Assembly: GCA_035538335.1 (NCBI GenBank)
Contig: DATLKN010000018.1
Location: 1 to 64,000 of the forward strand
Direction: 5' to 3'
DNA: 64,000 nt
DNA from: AP-15 sp035538335
Lineage (GTDB): Bacteria > Pseudomonadota > Alphaproteobacteria > ATCC43930 > CGMCC-115725
Shown here: in pieces, positions 40,496 through 49,073 of the stretch
Numbering within the stretch: position 1 is the first letter of the stretch
Layout of the letters: every line of letters begins with the position of its first letter
Made by a program: the position numbers and the translations under genes
The notes under the pieces: generated by a model
What the model saw: the letters and a program-made list of their open reading frames with translations, nothing else
The model's database searches: none
What the model was told of the DNA's origin: nothing

Positions 40496-43339
40496 ATGCC
40501 AACGGATTATCGTCCGACCGTCTTTTTGCCGAAGACCCAATTCCCGATGCGCGGCGATCTGCCGAACCGCGAGCCCTTGCTGCTCGAGCGCTGGGAAAAG
40601 ATGAGGCTCTACCAGCGCCTGCGCGAAATCTCGCAGGGCCGCGAGAAATTCGTCTTGCACGACGGGCCGCCCTACGCCAATGGCGACCTGCATATCGGCC
40701 ACGCCCTCAACAAGATCCTGAAGGACGTCATCAACCGGGCGCAGCAGATGCTGGGCAAGGACGCGCCCTATGTGCCGGGCTGGGACTGCCACGGCCTGCC
40801 GATCGAATGGAAGATCGAGGAGGAATACCGCGCGAAGAAGCGCTCGAGGGACGAGGTGCCGATCGCCGAGTTCCGCCGCCAGTGCCGCGAATTCGCCGCC
40901 TACTGGATCGACGAGCAGCGCCGCCAGTTCAAGCGCTTGGGCGTCGTCGGCGATTGGGACAACCCCTATACGACGATGGCCTACGAGGCGGAGGCGCAGA
41001 TCGTCCGCGAGCTCGGCAAGTTCCTCCTCTCGGGCGGGCTCTACAAGGGCAAGAAGCCGGTCCTCTGGTCGGTCGTCGAACAGACTGCGCTCGCCGACGC
41101 CGAGGTCGAATACCACGACCATAAATCGACGACCGTCTGGGTGCGCTTTCCGATCGAACGGGCGAGCCGGCCGAGCGTCGGCGGCGCGGCGGCCCTCATC
41201 TGGACGACGACGCCGTGGACCCTGCCCGGCAACCGCGCGATCGCCTTCAGCGCCGATCTCGACTATTGCGTCGTCCGCGTCGACAAAGCGGCGGAAGGAA
41301 GCCGCGCCCGCGTCGGCGAAAAGCTGCTCCTCGCCCGATCTCTAGTCGCCGAAGTCACAAAAGAGGCCGGGATCGAGGCGCATACGGTCCTCGACGGCTT
41401 TCCCGGGACGGCACTTTCCGGGACGCTCGTGCGCCATCCGCTTTTCGGCCAAGGCTATGATTTCCCCGTGCCGCTCCTGCCCGCCGGCTTTGTCGTCGAG
41501 GATCAGGGGACAGGGCTCGTCCACATCAATCCCGGCGCCGGCGCCGACGATTTCGAACTGGGCCAGGCGCATGGGCTCGAAAGCCCGGACACGGTCGGGC
41601 CCGACGGCGTCTATCTGCCGAGCGTGCCGCTCTTCGCCGGGCGGACGGTCTACCGCTCGAACGGCAAGCCGGGCGACGCCAACGAGGCGGTGATCGCTGC
41701 GCTGGAGGCGAGGGGCGCGCTCTTGGCCCGCGGCACCCTCGTCCATTCCTATCCGCATTCCTGGCGCTCGAAGGCGCCGCTGATTTTCCGCAACACGCCG
41801 CAATGGTTCATCAGCATGGAGACGAACGGGCTGCGGCGGAAGGCGCTGGAGGCGATCGCGGCGACCCGCTGGATCCCGCCGCAAGGGCGCAACCGGATCG
41901 AGGCGATGGTCGAGAGCCGGCCCGACTGGTGCGTCTCGCGGCAGCGTGCCTGGGGCGTGCCGCTCGCGATCTTCACGCATCGCGAAACGGGCGCGGTATT
42001 GCGCGATCCCGCCGTAGTCGAGCGCGTCGCGCAGGCCGTCGAGAAGGCGGGGGCCGATGTCTGGTTCACCGCCGACCCGGCGCAGTTTCTCGGCAACGAA
42101 TACCGCGCCGAGGATTGGGAGAGGGTCACCGACATCGTCGAAGTGTGGTTCGATTCCGGCTCGACCCACGCCTTCGTGCTCGAGCGGCGGCCGGAACTCG
42201 AATGGCCGGCCTCGCTCTATCTCGAGGGCTCGGACCAGCATCGCGGCTGGTTTCAGTCTTCGCTCCTCGAATCCTGCGGCACGCGCGGCCGCGCGCCCTA
42301 CGAGGCGGTGCTGACGCACGGCTTCGTGCTCGACGAGCAGGGCCGCAAGATGTCGAAATCCTTGGGCAACATCACCGCGCCGCAGGATGTGATGAAGCAG
42401 TCGGGCGCCGACATCCTGCGGCTCTGGGTCGTCGCCTCGGACTATTCCGAGGATCTGCGCATCGGCCCCGAGATCCTCAAATACCAGAGCGAGATCTATC
42501 GCCGGATGCGCAACACGCTGCGCTATCTGTTGGGCGCGCTCGACGGGTTTTCCGAGGCCGAGCGGGTCGAACCGGCCTCGATGCCAGAGCTCGAACGCTG
42601 GGTACTGCACCGCCTCGCGGAACTCGACCGGCTGGTGCGGCGCGCGATCGAGGCCTACGACTTCCACGCGATGTTCACGGCGCTGCATAATTTCTGCGCC
42701 ACCGACCTGTCGGCCTTTTATTTCGACGTGCGCAAGGACCGGCTTTATTGCGACGCGCCCGAAGACGCGCGCCGGCGCGCCGTGCGCGCGGTGCTCGACC
42801 GCCTCTTCGACTGCCTCGCGCGCTGGCTCGCTCCGGTCTTGTGCTTCACGGCCGAGGAAGCTTGGCTCGCCCGGCACGGCGACGATCCCGGCCGCAGCAT
42901 CCACCTAGAACTCTTCCCCGCGGTCCCGGGGGCCTGGTACGACGAGGCGCTCGCCGACCGCTGGGCGCGGTTGCGCGATCTGCGCCGCGTCGTCACCGGC
43001 GCGCTCGAACAGGAGCGCGGCGCGAAGCGGCTGGGCTCCAGTCTCGAAGCCGCGGTCGAACTGTACGTGCCGGCGGAAATGCTCGACCTCGTCCGCGGCG
43101 TCGACCTCGCGGAATTGTGCATCATCTCGGCCGGCACCGTGCGCGCCGCGCCGGTCCCGCGGGACGCCTTCACGCTCCCCGATATTCCCGGCGTCGGGGT
43201 GCGCGTATCGGCCGCGCCCGGGGCACGCTGCGAGCGCTGCTGGCGGGTGCTGCCGGAGGTCGGCGAGGCGCCGCCCGGCGATCTGTGCCGCCGCTGCCGC
43301 GGCGTCCTCGATGACGCCGCCGCGCCGGGCGGCCGTTGA
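40496..43339 (+). CDS. ileS: Isoleucyl-tRNA synthetase
   Basis: A 947-residue class I synthetase. HIGH is at residues 66-69 (GDLHIGHALNKIL) and KMSKSLGN near 617. The editing domain (ALIWTTTPWTLPGN) and the C-terminal zinc-type cysteines (CERCWRVLPE ... CRRCRGVL) are present. It charges tRNA-Ile and deacylates Val-tRNA-Ile. The stop overlaps the lspA start as TGATG. ileS-lspA is a standard proteobacterial pair. Confidence 0.97.
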   Translation: MPTDYRPTVFLPKTQFPMRGDLPNREPLLLERWEKMRLYQRLREISQGREKFVLHDGPPYANGDLHIGHALNKILKDVINRAQQMLGKDAPYVPGWDCHGLPIEWKIEEEYRAKKRSRDEVPIAEFRRQCREFAAYWIDEQRRQFKRLGVVGDWDNPYTTMAYEAEAQIVRELGKFLLSGGLYKGKKPVLWSVVEQTALADAEVEYHDHKSTTVWVRFPIERASRPSVGGAAALIWTTTPWTLPGNRAIAFSADLDYCVVRVDKAAEGSRARVGEKLLLARSLVAEVTKEAGIEAHTVLDGFPGTALSGTLVRHPLFGQGYDFPVPLLPAGFVVEDQGTGLVHINPGAGADDFELGQAHGLESPDTVGPDGVYLPSVPLFAGRTVYRSNGKPGDANEAVIAALEARGALLARGTLVHSYPHSWRSKAPLIFRNTPQWFISMETNGLRRKALEAIAATRWIPPQGRNRIEAMVESRPDWCVSRQRAWGVPLAIFTHRETGAVLRDPAVVERVAQAVEKAGADVWFTADPAQFLGNEYRAEDWERVTDIVEVWFDSGSTHAFVLERRPELEWPASLYLEGSDQHRGWFQSSLLESCGTRGRAPYEAVLTHGFVLDEQGRKMSKSLGNITAPQDVMKQSGADILRLWVVASDYSEDLRIGPEILKYQSEIYRRMRNTLRYLLGALDGFSEAERVEPASMPELERWVLHRLAELDRLVRRAIEAYDFHAMFTALHNFCATDLSAFYFDVRKDRLYCDAPEDARRRAVRAVLDRLFDCLARWLAPVLCFTAEEAWLARHGDDPGRSIHLELFPAVPGAWYDEALADRWARLRDLRRVVTGALEQERGAKRLGSSLEAAVELYVPAEMLDLVRGVDLAELCIISAGTVRAAPVPRDAFTLPDIPGVGVRVSAAPGARCERCWRVLPEVGEAPPGDLCRRCRGVLDDAAAPGGR

Positions 43340-43815
43340 TGTGGCGCCGCGGCCTCGCCGCCGCACTCCTCGTCACGCTTCTCGATCAGCTGAGCAAATG
43401 GGGCGTGCGCGCCTATTTCGCCGATAGCGGCTGCGTGCCGCAGCGGCAGCGGATCAGCTCGTTCTTCGACCTCGTCATCACCTGCAACCGCGGCATGAGC
43501 TTCGGCCTCTTCAACGACGGCGGCGGGCTCAATGCGCTGGTGTTTTCGCTGGTCGCCGCGGCGATCATCCTGCTGCTGATATTTTGGCTGTCACGGGTTT
43601 CGAGCCCGTTCCTGGCGATAGCAATCGGCTTTATCGTCGGCGGCGCGGCCGGCAATGTTATCGACCGGCTGCGCTTTGGCGCCGTCGTCGATTTTCTTTA
43701 TTTCCATTTAGGATTATGGTATTGGCCGGCATTCAATCTTGCCGATAGTGCGATTTCCGTTGGCGTCGTCGCTATGCTGATCGACGGCTTGCTTTTGCAT
43801 AAAGAAGCGCATTAA
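43339..43815 (+). CDS. lspA: Lipoprotein signal peptidase II
   Basis: The product has 158 residues with four transmembrane helices. The conserved blocks are LDQLSKW, TCNRGMSFGLFN and GGAAGNVIDRLRFGAVVDF with one catalytic Asp, and FNLADSAIS with the other. It is an inner-membrane aspartic protease that cleaves prolipoproteins such as the BamF-like lipoprotein encoded next. The start is ATG 43339, overlapping the ileS stop. Confidence 0.96.
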   Translation: MWRRGLAAALLVTLLDQLSKWGVRAYFADSGCVPQRQRISSFFDLVITCNRGMSFGLFNDGGGLNALVFSLVAAAIILLLIFWLSRVSSPFLAIAIGFIVGGAAGNVIDRLRFGAVVDFLYFHLGLWYWPAFNLADSAISVGVVAMLIDGLLLHKEAH

Positions 43816-43840
43816 AAGAAACGCGGGAGGGGCTTCTATC

Positions 43841-44317
43841 ATGTTCATGCGAGATCCGCGCTGGCGGGCGCGCAGTGCTGTCGTCGCCGCGGCCGGCCTG
43901 TGCCTGGCCGTGGCCCCGATGCTCGCAGGCTGCGACAGCTTCAAACAGGCGATCGGGCTCGAGCGGGTGGCGCCTGACGAGTTTTCGGTGGAAAACCAGC
44001 CGCCGTTGACGATTCCGCCAGAGTTCGCCCTGCGTCCGCCGAAACCGGGGGCGCCGCGGCCGCAACAGACGAAGAGCGACGAGGCGGCGCGGCATATCTT
44101 CGAAGACGCCGGCCCCGCCAAACCTGAGGACAATTCCGACTCGGCGGCGATCGAGCGGGCGGCCGCCCGTCTCGCCCGGCTCGGCCTCAATCCGGCGGCG
44201 ATCGACCCGAACGGCGCGGTCGAGCAGGGCAGCCTCGCGGCCAAGCTCTTGACTTACGGCGGCGGCGGCGCCGCCGTCGAGAAACGCGAGACCGAGGTCC
44301 TGAAGGGGGTCTATTGA
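43841..44317 (+). CDS. bamF: BamF-like lipoprotein (DUF3035)
   Basis: The product has 158 residues. The lipobox is LAGC after a hydrophobic signal (AVVAAAGLCLAVAPM), then the DUF3035 pattern APDEFSVENQPPLTIPPEFA and RPPKPGAPRPQ. In alphaproteobacteria DUF3035 proteins are the BamF subunit of the outer-membrane protein assembly machine. The placement lspA-bamF-M16-M16 is conserved in the class. The 3' end overlaps the TTG of the M16 gene by four bases. Confidence 0.88.
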   Translation: MFMRDPRWRARSAVVAAAGLCLAVAPMLAGCDSFKQAIGLERVAPDEFSVENQPPLTIPPEFALRPPKPGAPRPQQTKSDEAARHIFEDAGPAKPEDNSDSAAIERAAARLARLGLNPAAIDPNGAVEQGSLAAKLLTYGGGGAAVEKRETEVLKGVY

Positions 44318-45663
44318 GTGTATTGCGCAGGGGCGTGCGGATCGCCGCGGCGGCGGCGGCGGCGCTGCCGCTTTGGCTCGTGCCGGCGGCGGCGGAGCGG
44401 TTTCCGGCCGAAGCCTTCACGCTGCAGAACGGCATGCAGGTCGTGGTCGTGCCGAACCATCGCTCGCCGGCCGTGACGCAGATGGTCTGGTACAAAGTCG
44501 GCTCGGCCGACGATCCGCCCGGCAAGTCCGGCATCGCCCATTTCCTCGAGCACCTGATGTTCAAGGGGACGAAAAGCTACCCGCCGGGCGCCTTCAGCGC
44601 GCTGATCGCAAAGCAGGGGGGGCGCGACAACGCCTTCACCGCCGCCGATTACACGGCCTTCTACGAAACCGTCGCGGCCGACCGCCTGCCCCTCGCGATG
44701 CGGCTCGAAGCCGACCGCATGACCGGCCTGCAACTCGACGACAAAGTCGTGCTGCCGGAGAGAAAGGTGGTCCTCGAGGAGCGGCATATGCGCGTCGACA
44801 ACAAGCCGGCGGGGATCCTCGACGAAGAGCTGAATGCGCGGCTTTTTCTGCACGAGCCTTACCGCAACCCGAACATCGGCTGGGAGGACGAGATCGAGCG
44901 GCTCGGCACCAACGACGCGCTCGCCTTCTATCGGCGCTGGTATATGCCGAACAACGCGGTCCTGGTGGTCGGCGGCGATGTCGATCCGACCTCGGTAAAG
45001 ACGCTCGCCGAGCGCTGGTTCGGGCCGACCCCGGCGCGCGCTTTGCCGCCGCGCGAGCGCGCTAGCGAGCCGCCGCATCACGCCGCCGTCCGCGTCACGA
45101 TGAAGAGCGCGCATGTCGCCGTGCCGAGCTGGGAACGCCTCTACCTCGCGCCGAGCTACCGCATGGGCGCTACGGGCGAAGCCTACCCGTTGCAGGTGCT
45201 GGCCGAAATCCTCGGCGGCGGCGTCAAGTCGCGGCTTTACAAGACGCTCGTGCTCGACAAGAAGCTGGCGCTGTCGGTCGGCGCCGATTACGAGCCTGGC
45301 GCCCGCGACCTCACCAGCTTCGAGATCTACGCGACCCCGAAGGACGGCGTCGCGGTCGCCGATCTCGAAGCCGCGATCGACGGCGTGTTGCGCCGCCTGC
45401 TCGCGACCGGCGCCGCTCCCGAGGAGGTGAAGGCGGCGGAAGACCGCATGCTCGCCGCCTCCGTCTACGACGAGGACAGCCTGACGGGCCCGGCCGAGAC
45501 GATCGGCGCGGGGCTGACGATCGGCTGCACGCTCGCCGATGTCGAGGCCTGGCCCGAGCGCATCGCCAAGGTCACCGCCGCCGAAGTCGATGCCGCCGCC
45601 CGCGCCGTTCTGAAGTCGCGCAATTCCGCGACCGGCGTGCTGCTGCCGGAGCGCACGTCGTGA
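44314..45663 (+). CDS. M16 family zinc metallopeptidase, catalytic partner
   Basis: The product has 449 residues. A signal peptide (VRIAAAAAAALPLWLVPAAA) is followed by the inverted zinc site HFLEH at 76-80 in SGIAHFLEHLMFKG, and further Glu ligands in ERKVVLEERHMRVDN. The start is TTG 44314, overlapping the bamF stop as TTGA, with AAGGGGG five bases upstream. It is a PqqL/insulinase-like periplasmic processing protease. It pairs with the non-catalytic M16 partner encoded next. Confidence 0.92.
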   Translation: MSVLRRGVRIAAAAAAALPLWLVPAAAERFPAEAFTLQNGMQVVVVPNHRSPAVTQMVWYKVGSADDPPGKSGIAHFLEHLMFKGTKSYPPGAFSALIAKQGGRDNAFTAADYTAFYETVAADRLPLAMRLEADRMTGLQLDDKVVLPERKVVLEERHMRVDNKPAGILDEELNARLFLHEPYRNPNIGWEDEIERLGTNDALAFYRRWYMPNNAVLVVGGDVDPTSVKTLAERWFGPTPARALPPRERASEPPHHAAVRVTMKSAHVAVPSWERLYLAPSYRMGATGEAYPLQVLAEILGGGVKSRLYKTLVLDKKLALSVGADYEPGARDLTSFEIYATPKDGVAVADLEAAIDGVLRRLLATGAAPEEVKAAEDRMLAASVYDEDSLTGPAETIGAGLTIGCTLADVEAWPERIAKVTAAEVDAAARAVLKSRNSATGVLLPERTS

Positions 45664-47132
45664 TCTCGATCGGTATTTCGCCTCATGATCTGGTCACCCC
45701 CGCGAAGGCGGGGGTCCAGGGCAACCATTCGCGTCTTGCCGCGCCGGATTGCCGCTTGCACGGGAAAGATGGGGGCAGCGATGGCCGGCGAACCCTACGG
45801 CGCGCGCTGGTCTGCACGGTCCTCGCCTTCGCGCTCGTTTTCGGCGCGCCTTTCGCCCGGGCGATGACGATAGAGAAGGTGACGGCCGCGAGCGGCCTTT
45901 CGGCGTGGCTCGTCGAAGACCACTCGCTGCCGATCGTGACCGTGCGCTTTGCCTTCGCGACCGGCGCGGCGCTTGATCCGGCGGGGAAGCGCGGGGTCGC
46001 CGCGATGGCCGCCGCGCTCCTATCCGAGGGCGCCGGGCCCTATGATTTCGAGGCGTTTCGAGCCCGTCTCGAAGATCTCGCGACCGATCTCTATTTCGAT
46101 GCCGGGCAGGACGAATTCGAAGGCAATCTGCGCTGCCTGAAACGCAACCTCGACGCCTCCGCGCGGCTGCTCCGCCTGGCGCTGACGGCGCCGCGCTTCG
46201 ATCCCGACGCAGTCGCCCGCGTGCGTGGCGGCATCGTCGCCTCGCTGTCGCGCGCGGCGCAGAGCCCAAGCGATCTGTCGGGACGGCTGTGGATGCGCGC
46301 CGCCTTCGAGCATCATCCCTACGCGCATCGCATCGACGGCACGGCGGCGAGCATCGGGCGCATCACGGCGGCGGATCTGCGCGCCTTCGTGAAAGAGCGC
46401 CTGCATCGCCCCGGCCTCGTCATCGGCGCGGTCGGCGACATCACGCCGAACCAGCTGCGGGCGCTGATCGACCGCGTCTTCGGCGGGCTGCCGGCGAGCC
46501 CCGTCGCCGCCGCGATCGCCGAGGCGAAGCCGATCGAGGACGGCGCGCTGATCCTCAAGCGCCGCAAGGTGGCGCAGAGCGTCGTCACCTTCGGGCAGGT
46601 CGGGCCGAAGCGGGCGGACCCGCATTGGTATGCCGCGCTGCTCGTCAACGACATCCTCGGCGGCGGCGATTTCCGCGGCCGGCTGATGCGCGACATTCGC
46701 GAGAAGCGGGGGCTCGCCTACGACGTGTCGAGCGATCTGGTGCCGCTGCACCACGCCGGCCTCCTGCTCGGCAGCGTCGCGACGGCGAATGCGCATGTCG
46801 CCGAGGTGATCCGCCTCGTTCGCGGCGAGTGGGCGCGCATGCGCGACAAGGGCCCGACGGCGGCCGAGCTGGCCGCCTCGAAGAGCTATTTGACGGGCTC
46901 CTTTCCGCTGACCCTCAGCTCGACCGGCCAGGTTGCCGAGACCCTTGTGGACATGCAGATCGAAAAACTCGGCATCGATTACCTCGGCCGCCGGGCTGCG
47001 CTGATCGACGGCGTCACGCTCGACGAAGCCCGCGCCGAGGCGCGCCGGCTGCTCGACCCGAAGGGGTTGAGCTTTGCCGTCGTCGGCGACCCGCCGGGGC
47101 TCGCCGCTGCGCGGGCCGCGCCGGCCCTCTAG
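45660..47132 (+). CDS. M16 family peptidase-like protein, non-catalytic partner
   Basis: The product has 490 residues. It lacks HxxEH (GVAAMAAALLSEGAG at that place) but keeps the C-terminal R/Y substrate-binding segment (GRLMRDIREKRGLAYDVSS), as expected of the second subunit of an M16B heterodimer. The only in-frame start ahead of the signal peptide (LRRALVCTVLAFALVFGAPF) is GTG 45660, overlapping the upstream stop as GTGA. About 25 codons between that start and the signal peptide are encoded by a family 2 palindromic repeat, so the N-terminus is non-native. Confidence 0.88.
   Translation: MISIGISPHDLVTPAKAGVQGNHSRLAAPDCRLHGKDGGSDGRRTLRRALVCTVLAFALVFGAPFARAMTIEKVTAASGLSAWLVEDHSLPIVTVRFAFATGAALDPAGKRGVAAMAAALLSEGAGPYDFEAFRARLEDLATDLYFDAGQDEFEGNLRCLKRNLDASARLLRLALTAPRFDPDAVARVRGGIVASLSRAAQSPSDLSGRLWMRAAFEHHPYAHRIDGTAASIGRITAADLRAFVKERLHRPGLVIGAVGDITPNQLRALIDRVFGGLPASPVAAAIAEAKPIEDGALILKRRKVAQSVVTFGQVGPKRADPHWYAALLVNDILGGGDFRGRLMRDIREKRGLAYDVSSDLVPLHHAGLLLGSVATANAHVAEVIRLVRGEWARMRDKGPTAAELAASKSYLTGSFPLTLSSTGQVAETLVDMQIEKLGIDYLGRRAALIDGVTLDEARAEARRLLDPKGLSFAVVGDPPGLAAARAAPAL
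45693..45770. repeat. Palindromic repeat, family 2, inside the M16 coding frame
   Basis: GTCACCCCCGCGAAGGCGGG with GGTCCAGGGCAACC, then GGATTGCCGCTTGCACGGGA. It lies within the N-terminal coding part of the second M16 gene and keeps its frame open. Confidence 0.85.
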
Positions 47133-47134
47133 CG

Positions 47135-47944
47135 TTGCCGGGGATCGCGCCGACAGACGCGCAGGGCGGCATCCTCGCGGGCGAGGCGTATCTGTGCGGC
47201 ACGCCGCTGCTGCGCGCCCATGCCGGCACGCAGCCCGACTTGTACCTCCGCTGGAACGCGGTGCCCGCGGACGCCGCCGCCCTCGACGCAGTCGTGCACC
47301 TGCACGGGTTTTCGCGGGCGGGAAGCGCGATGGCGCTCGCCGATAAGGTGGAAGCGAGCGGGCTCGATCTGTCCGGCCGCCCGCGGCCGACCCTGGCGCT
47401 CGTCCCGCGCGGCAATTGGATCGCGCGCAACTGGTACGATTTCCCGGCCTTGCGCGCGGGCGGCCTCGACCGGCTCGTCGATTATGCCGCGGCGCTGCTG
47501 CGCCAAGGAATCGCCGTCGATCGCCTGGTCCTGACGGCGCATTCGGGCGGCGGCATGCCGGCCCTCGACGCGCTCGCCGATGCCGCGCGCCGGCCCGACG
47601 AGCTGCACGTCTTCGACGGCTTCTATGGCCGCAACCCGGCCGAGGGCGATCCCTTCGCCGGCCTCGAAATGATCGACCGCTGGCTCGCGGAGCGGCTGGC
47701 GCAGGAGCCGGCGCGCGCCGGCGCGCTGCGCGTCCTCTATATCGAGGCCGAGACGGGGCCGTTCTCGCGCAAGGTCGGTGAACTGATCGGCCGGCATCTC
47801 GCCGCCGCCCCGCCGGCGCTGCTGCCCGCGCTGCGGCGCCGCTACCGGGTCGAGCGCGCGCCGGTGCAGCACGCGCGCATCCCGCGACGCTGCTCGGGCG
47901 AATTGCTGGCGCGCGCCGATTGCGAATTCGACTGGTCGCGGTAG
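47135..47944 (+). CDS. Alpha/beta-hydrolase-like protein
   Basis: The product has 269 residues from TTG 47135, three bases after the M16 stop. The strand-nucleophile region LVLTAHSGGGMPALDALA has Ser in an H-S-G-G context typical of serine hydrolases, with HLHGFSRAGSAMALADKV earlier and a possible catalytic His near RAPVQHARIP. It has no signal peptide. The start is uncertain; no ATG lies in the early frame. It may be an esterase or other hydrolase of unknown substrate, last gene of the ileS-M16 run. Confidence 0.65.
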   Translation: MPGIAPTDAQGGILAGEAYLCGTPLLRAHAGTQPDLYLRWNAVPADAAALDAVVHLHGFSRAGSAMALADKVEASGLDLSGRPRPTLALVPRGNWIARNWYDFPALRAGGLDRLVDYAAALLRQGIAVDRLVLTAHSGGGMPALDALADAARRPDELHVFDGFYGRNPAEGDPFAGLEMIDRWLAERLAQEPARAGALRVLYIEAETGPFSRKVGELIGRHLAAAPPALLPALRRRYRVERAPVQHARIPRRCSGELLARADCEFDWSR

Positions 47945-47956
47945 CGCATCTTTCGA

Positions 47957-48034
47957 TCGTCGTTTCCGCGAAAGCGGGAACCCAGGGGAAGCGGCGAGGC
48001 ATCGCCCGGGCCCCCCGCTTGCGCGGGGGTGACG
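47957..48034. repeat. Palindromic repeat pair, family 2
   Basis: GTTTCCGCGAAAGCGGGAAC on the left and CCCCCCGCTTGCGCGGGGGT on the right, inverted, between convergent genes. It may act as a bidirectional transcription end, but no U-run follows. Confidence 0.85.
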
Positions 48035-48042
48035 ATGTAAAG

Positions 48043-48588
48043 CTAAACCGCCAGCACCTCGGCGCCCGGCGCCGCCTCCAATTCGCAGGCGTTCACCGTC
48101 ATCGCCAGCATGCTGTAATAGCCGATCGCGCCCGTCAGCTCGATGAAGCCTTCGTCGCCGAAACGGGCGCGCATCGCCCGCGCGCTCGCCTCGGAGACGC
48201 GGTGCCGGCGCAACAGCTCGCGCGTGAAATCGACGATCTGCGCATCCTCGGGGGAGACCCCGCGCGAATGGTTCTCCCGGATCGCCGCGATCGTTTCCTC
48301 CGGCACGCCGAGCCGGCGGGCACCGCCCGTTTGCGCGCCCCACACATAGACCGCCTCGAATTCGCGCGCGACCGTCATCGCTGCCAGCACCCGGGCGCGC
48401 ATGTCGAGCGTCCCCTCGAAGCGCACGAAGGCGCCGAGATGGGCGAGCCGGCCGGCCAGTTCCGGGCAATGGAGGAACATCGTGAACGGCCCCTGTACGG
48501 CGCCGCGGCTCGCGACGATCGCGTCGAAGACCGCGTGGTCCTTGGCCGCGACCTGCTCCTTCTTGGTGATCGGGGGAAGCCTCGCCAT
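48043..48588 (-). CDS. Carboxymuconolactone decarboxylase/AhpD-like protein
   Basis: The product has 181 residues, all helical. The pattern AVQGPFTMFLHCPELAGRLA, VLAAMTVAREFEAVYVWGAQ and TGAIGYYSMLAMTVNACELE is that of the carboxymuconolactone decarboxylase-like family. It lacks the CxxC that makes AhpD a peroxidase partner; a charged E..VYVW..Q segment stands there. It is probably a member of the non-redox branch. The start at 48588 follows AGGAAGAAGG. Divergent from the NTF2-like gene. Confidence 0.8.
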   Translation of the reverse strand: MARLPPITKKEQVAAKDHAVFDAIVASRGAVQGPFTMFLHCPELAGRLAHLGAFVRFEGTLDMRARVLAAMTVAREFEAVYVWGAQTGGARRLGVPEETIAAIRENHSRGVSPEDAQIVDFTRELLRRHRVSEASARAMRARFGDEGFIELTGAIGYYSMLAMTVNACELEAAPGAEVLAV

Positions 48589-48661
48589 CGCCTTCTTCCT
48601 TTGCTGCGGAGGACCGCCGACAATAGGATCGAAACGCCCTGCCGGTGAAGCGAGGAACGCG

Positions 48662-49072
48662 ATGCCCACCGCTCTCGAAGAAAAGGACGCGATCCGCGAA
48701 GTGCTGGCCGAATATTGCTTTCGCCTCGACGGTGGCGATTTCGCCGCGATGGCCGAGCTGTTCACCGAAGACGGCACCTGGGACACCGCCTTCGGCAAGG
48801 CGACCGGCCGCGCCGCGATCGCCGGCCTCGCCCGCGGCATCCGCGAGCGCGCCGGGCCGCAGCGCCCGCGCGCGGTGCATCTCGTCACCAACATCGCGAT
48901 CGCACTCGCCGGCGAGCGCGCCGATGTGCGCTCGAACTGGACGGTGGTGCAGAACGGCGCCGCGGGCCCGCAGATCGGCTCGGGCGGCGGCTACGCCGAC
49001 GAGATGGCCAAGGAAGGCGGGCGCTGGCTCTTCCGCTACCGCAAGATCGACCGCTTCATCGCGCCCGGGTGA
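48662..49072 (+). CDS. SnoaL/NTF2-like protein
   Basis: The product has 136 residues. The opening EEKDAIREVLAEYCFRLDGG and AMAELFTEDGTWDTAFGKAT is typical of SnoaL-like cone-shaped alpha+beta proteins (nuclear transport factor 2 fold), which include dehydratases, isomerases and small ligand binders. The C-terminus GGRWLFRYRKIDRFI is also characteristic. No catalytic assignment is possible. It is convergent with, and two bases from, the CmcJ/NvfI-like gene. Confidence 0.8.
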   Translation: MPTALEEKDAIREVLAEYCFRLDGGDFAAMAELFTEDGTWDTAFGKATGRAAIAGLARGIRERAGPQRPRAVHLVTNIAIALAGERADVRSNWTVVQNGAAGPQIGSGGGYADEMAKEGGRWLFRYRKIDRFIAPG

Positions 49073-49073
49073 A

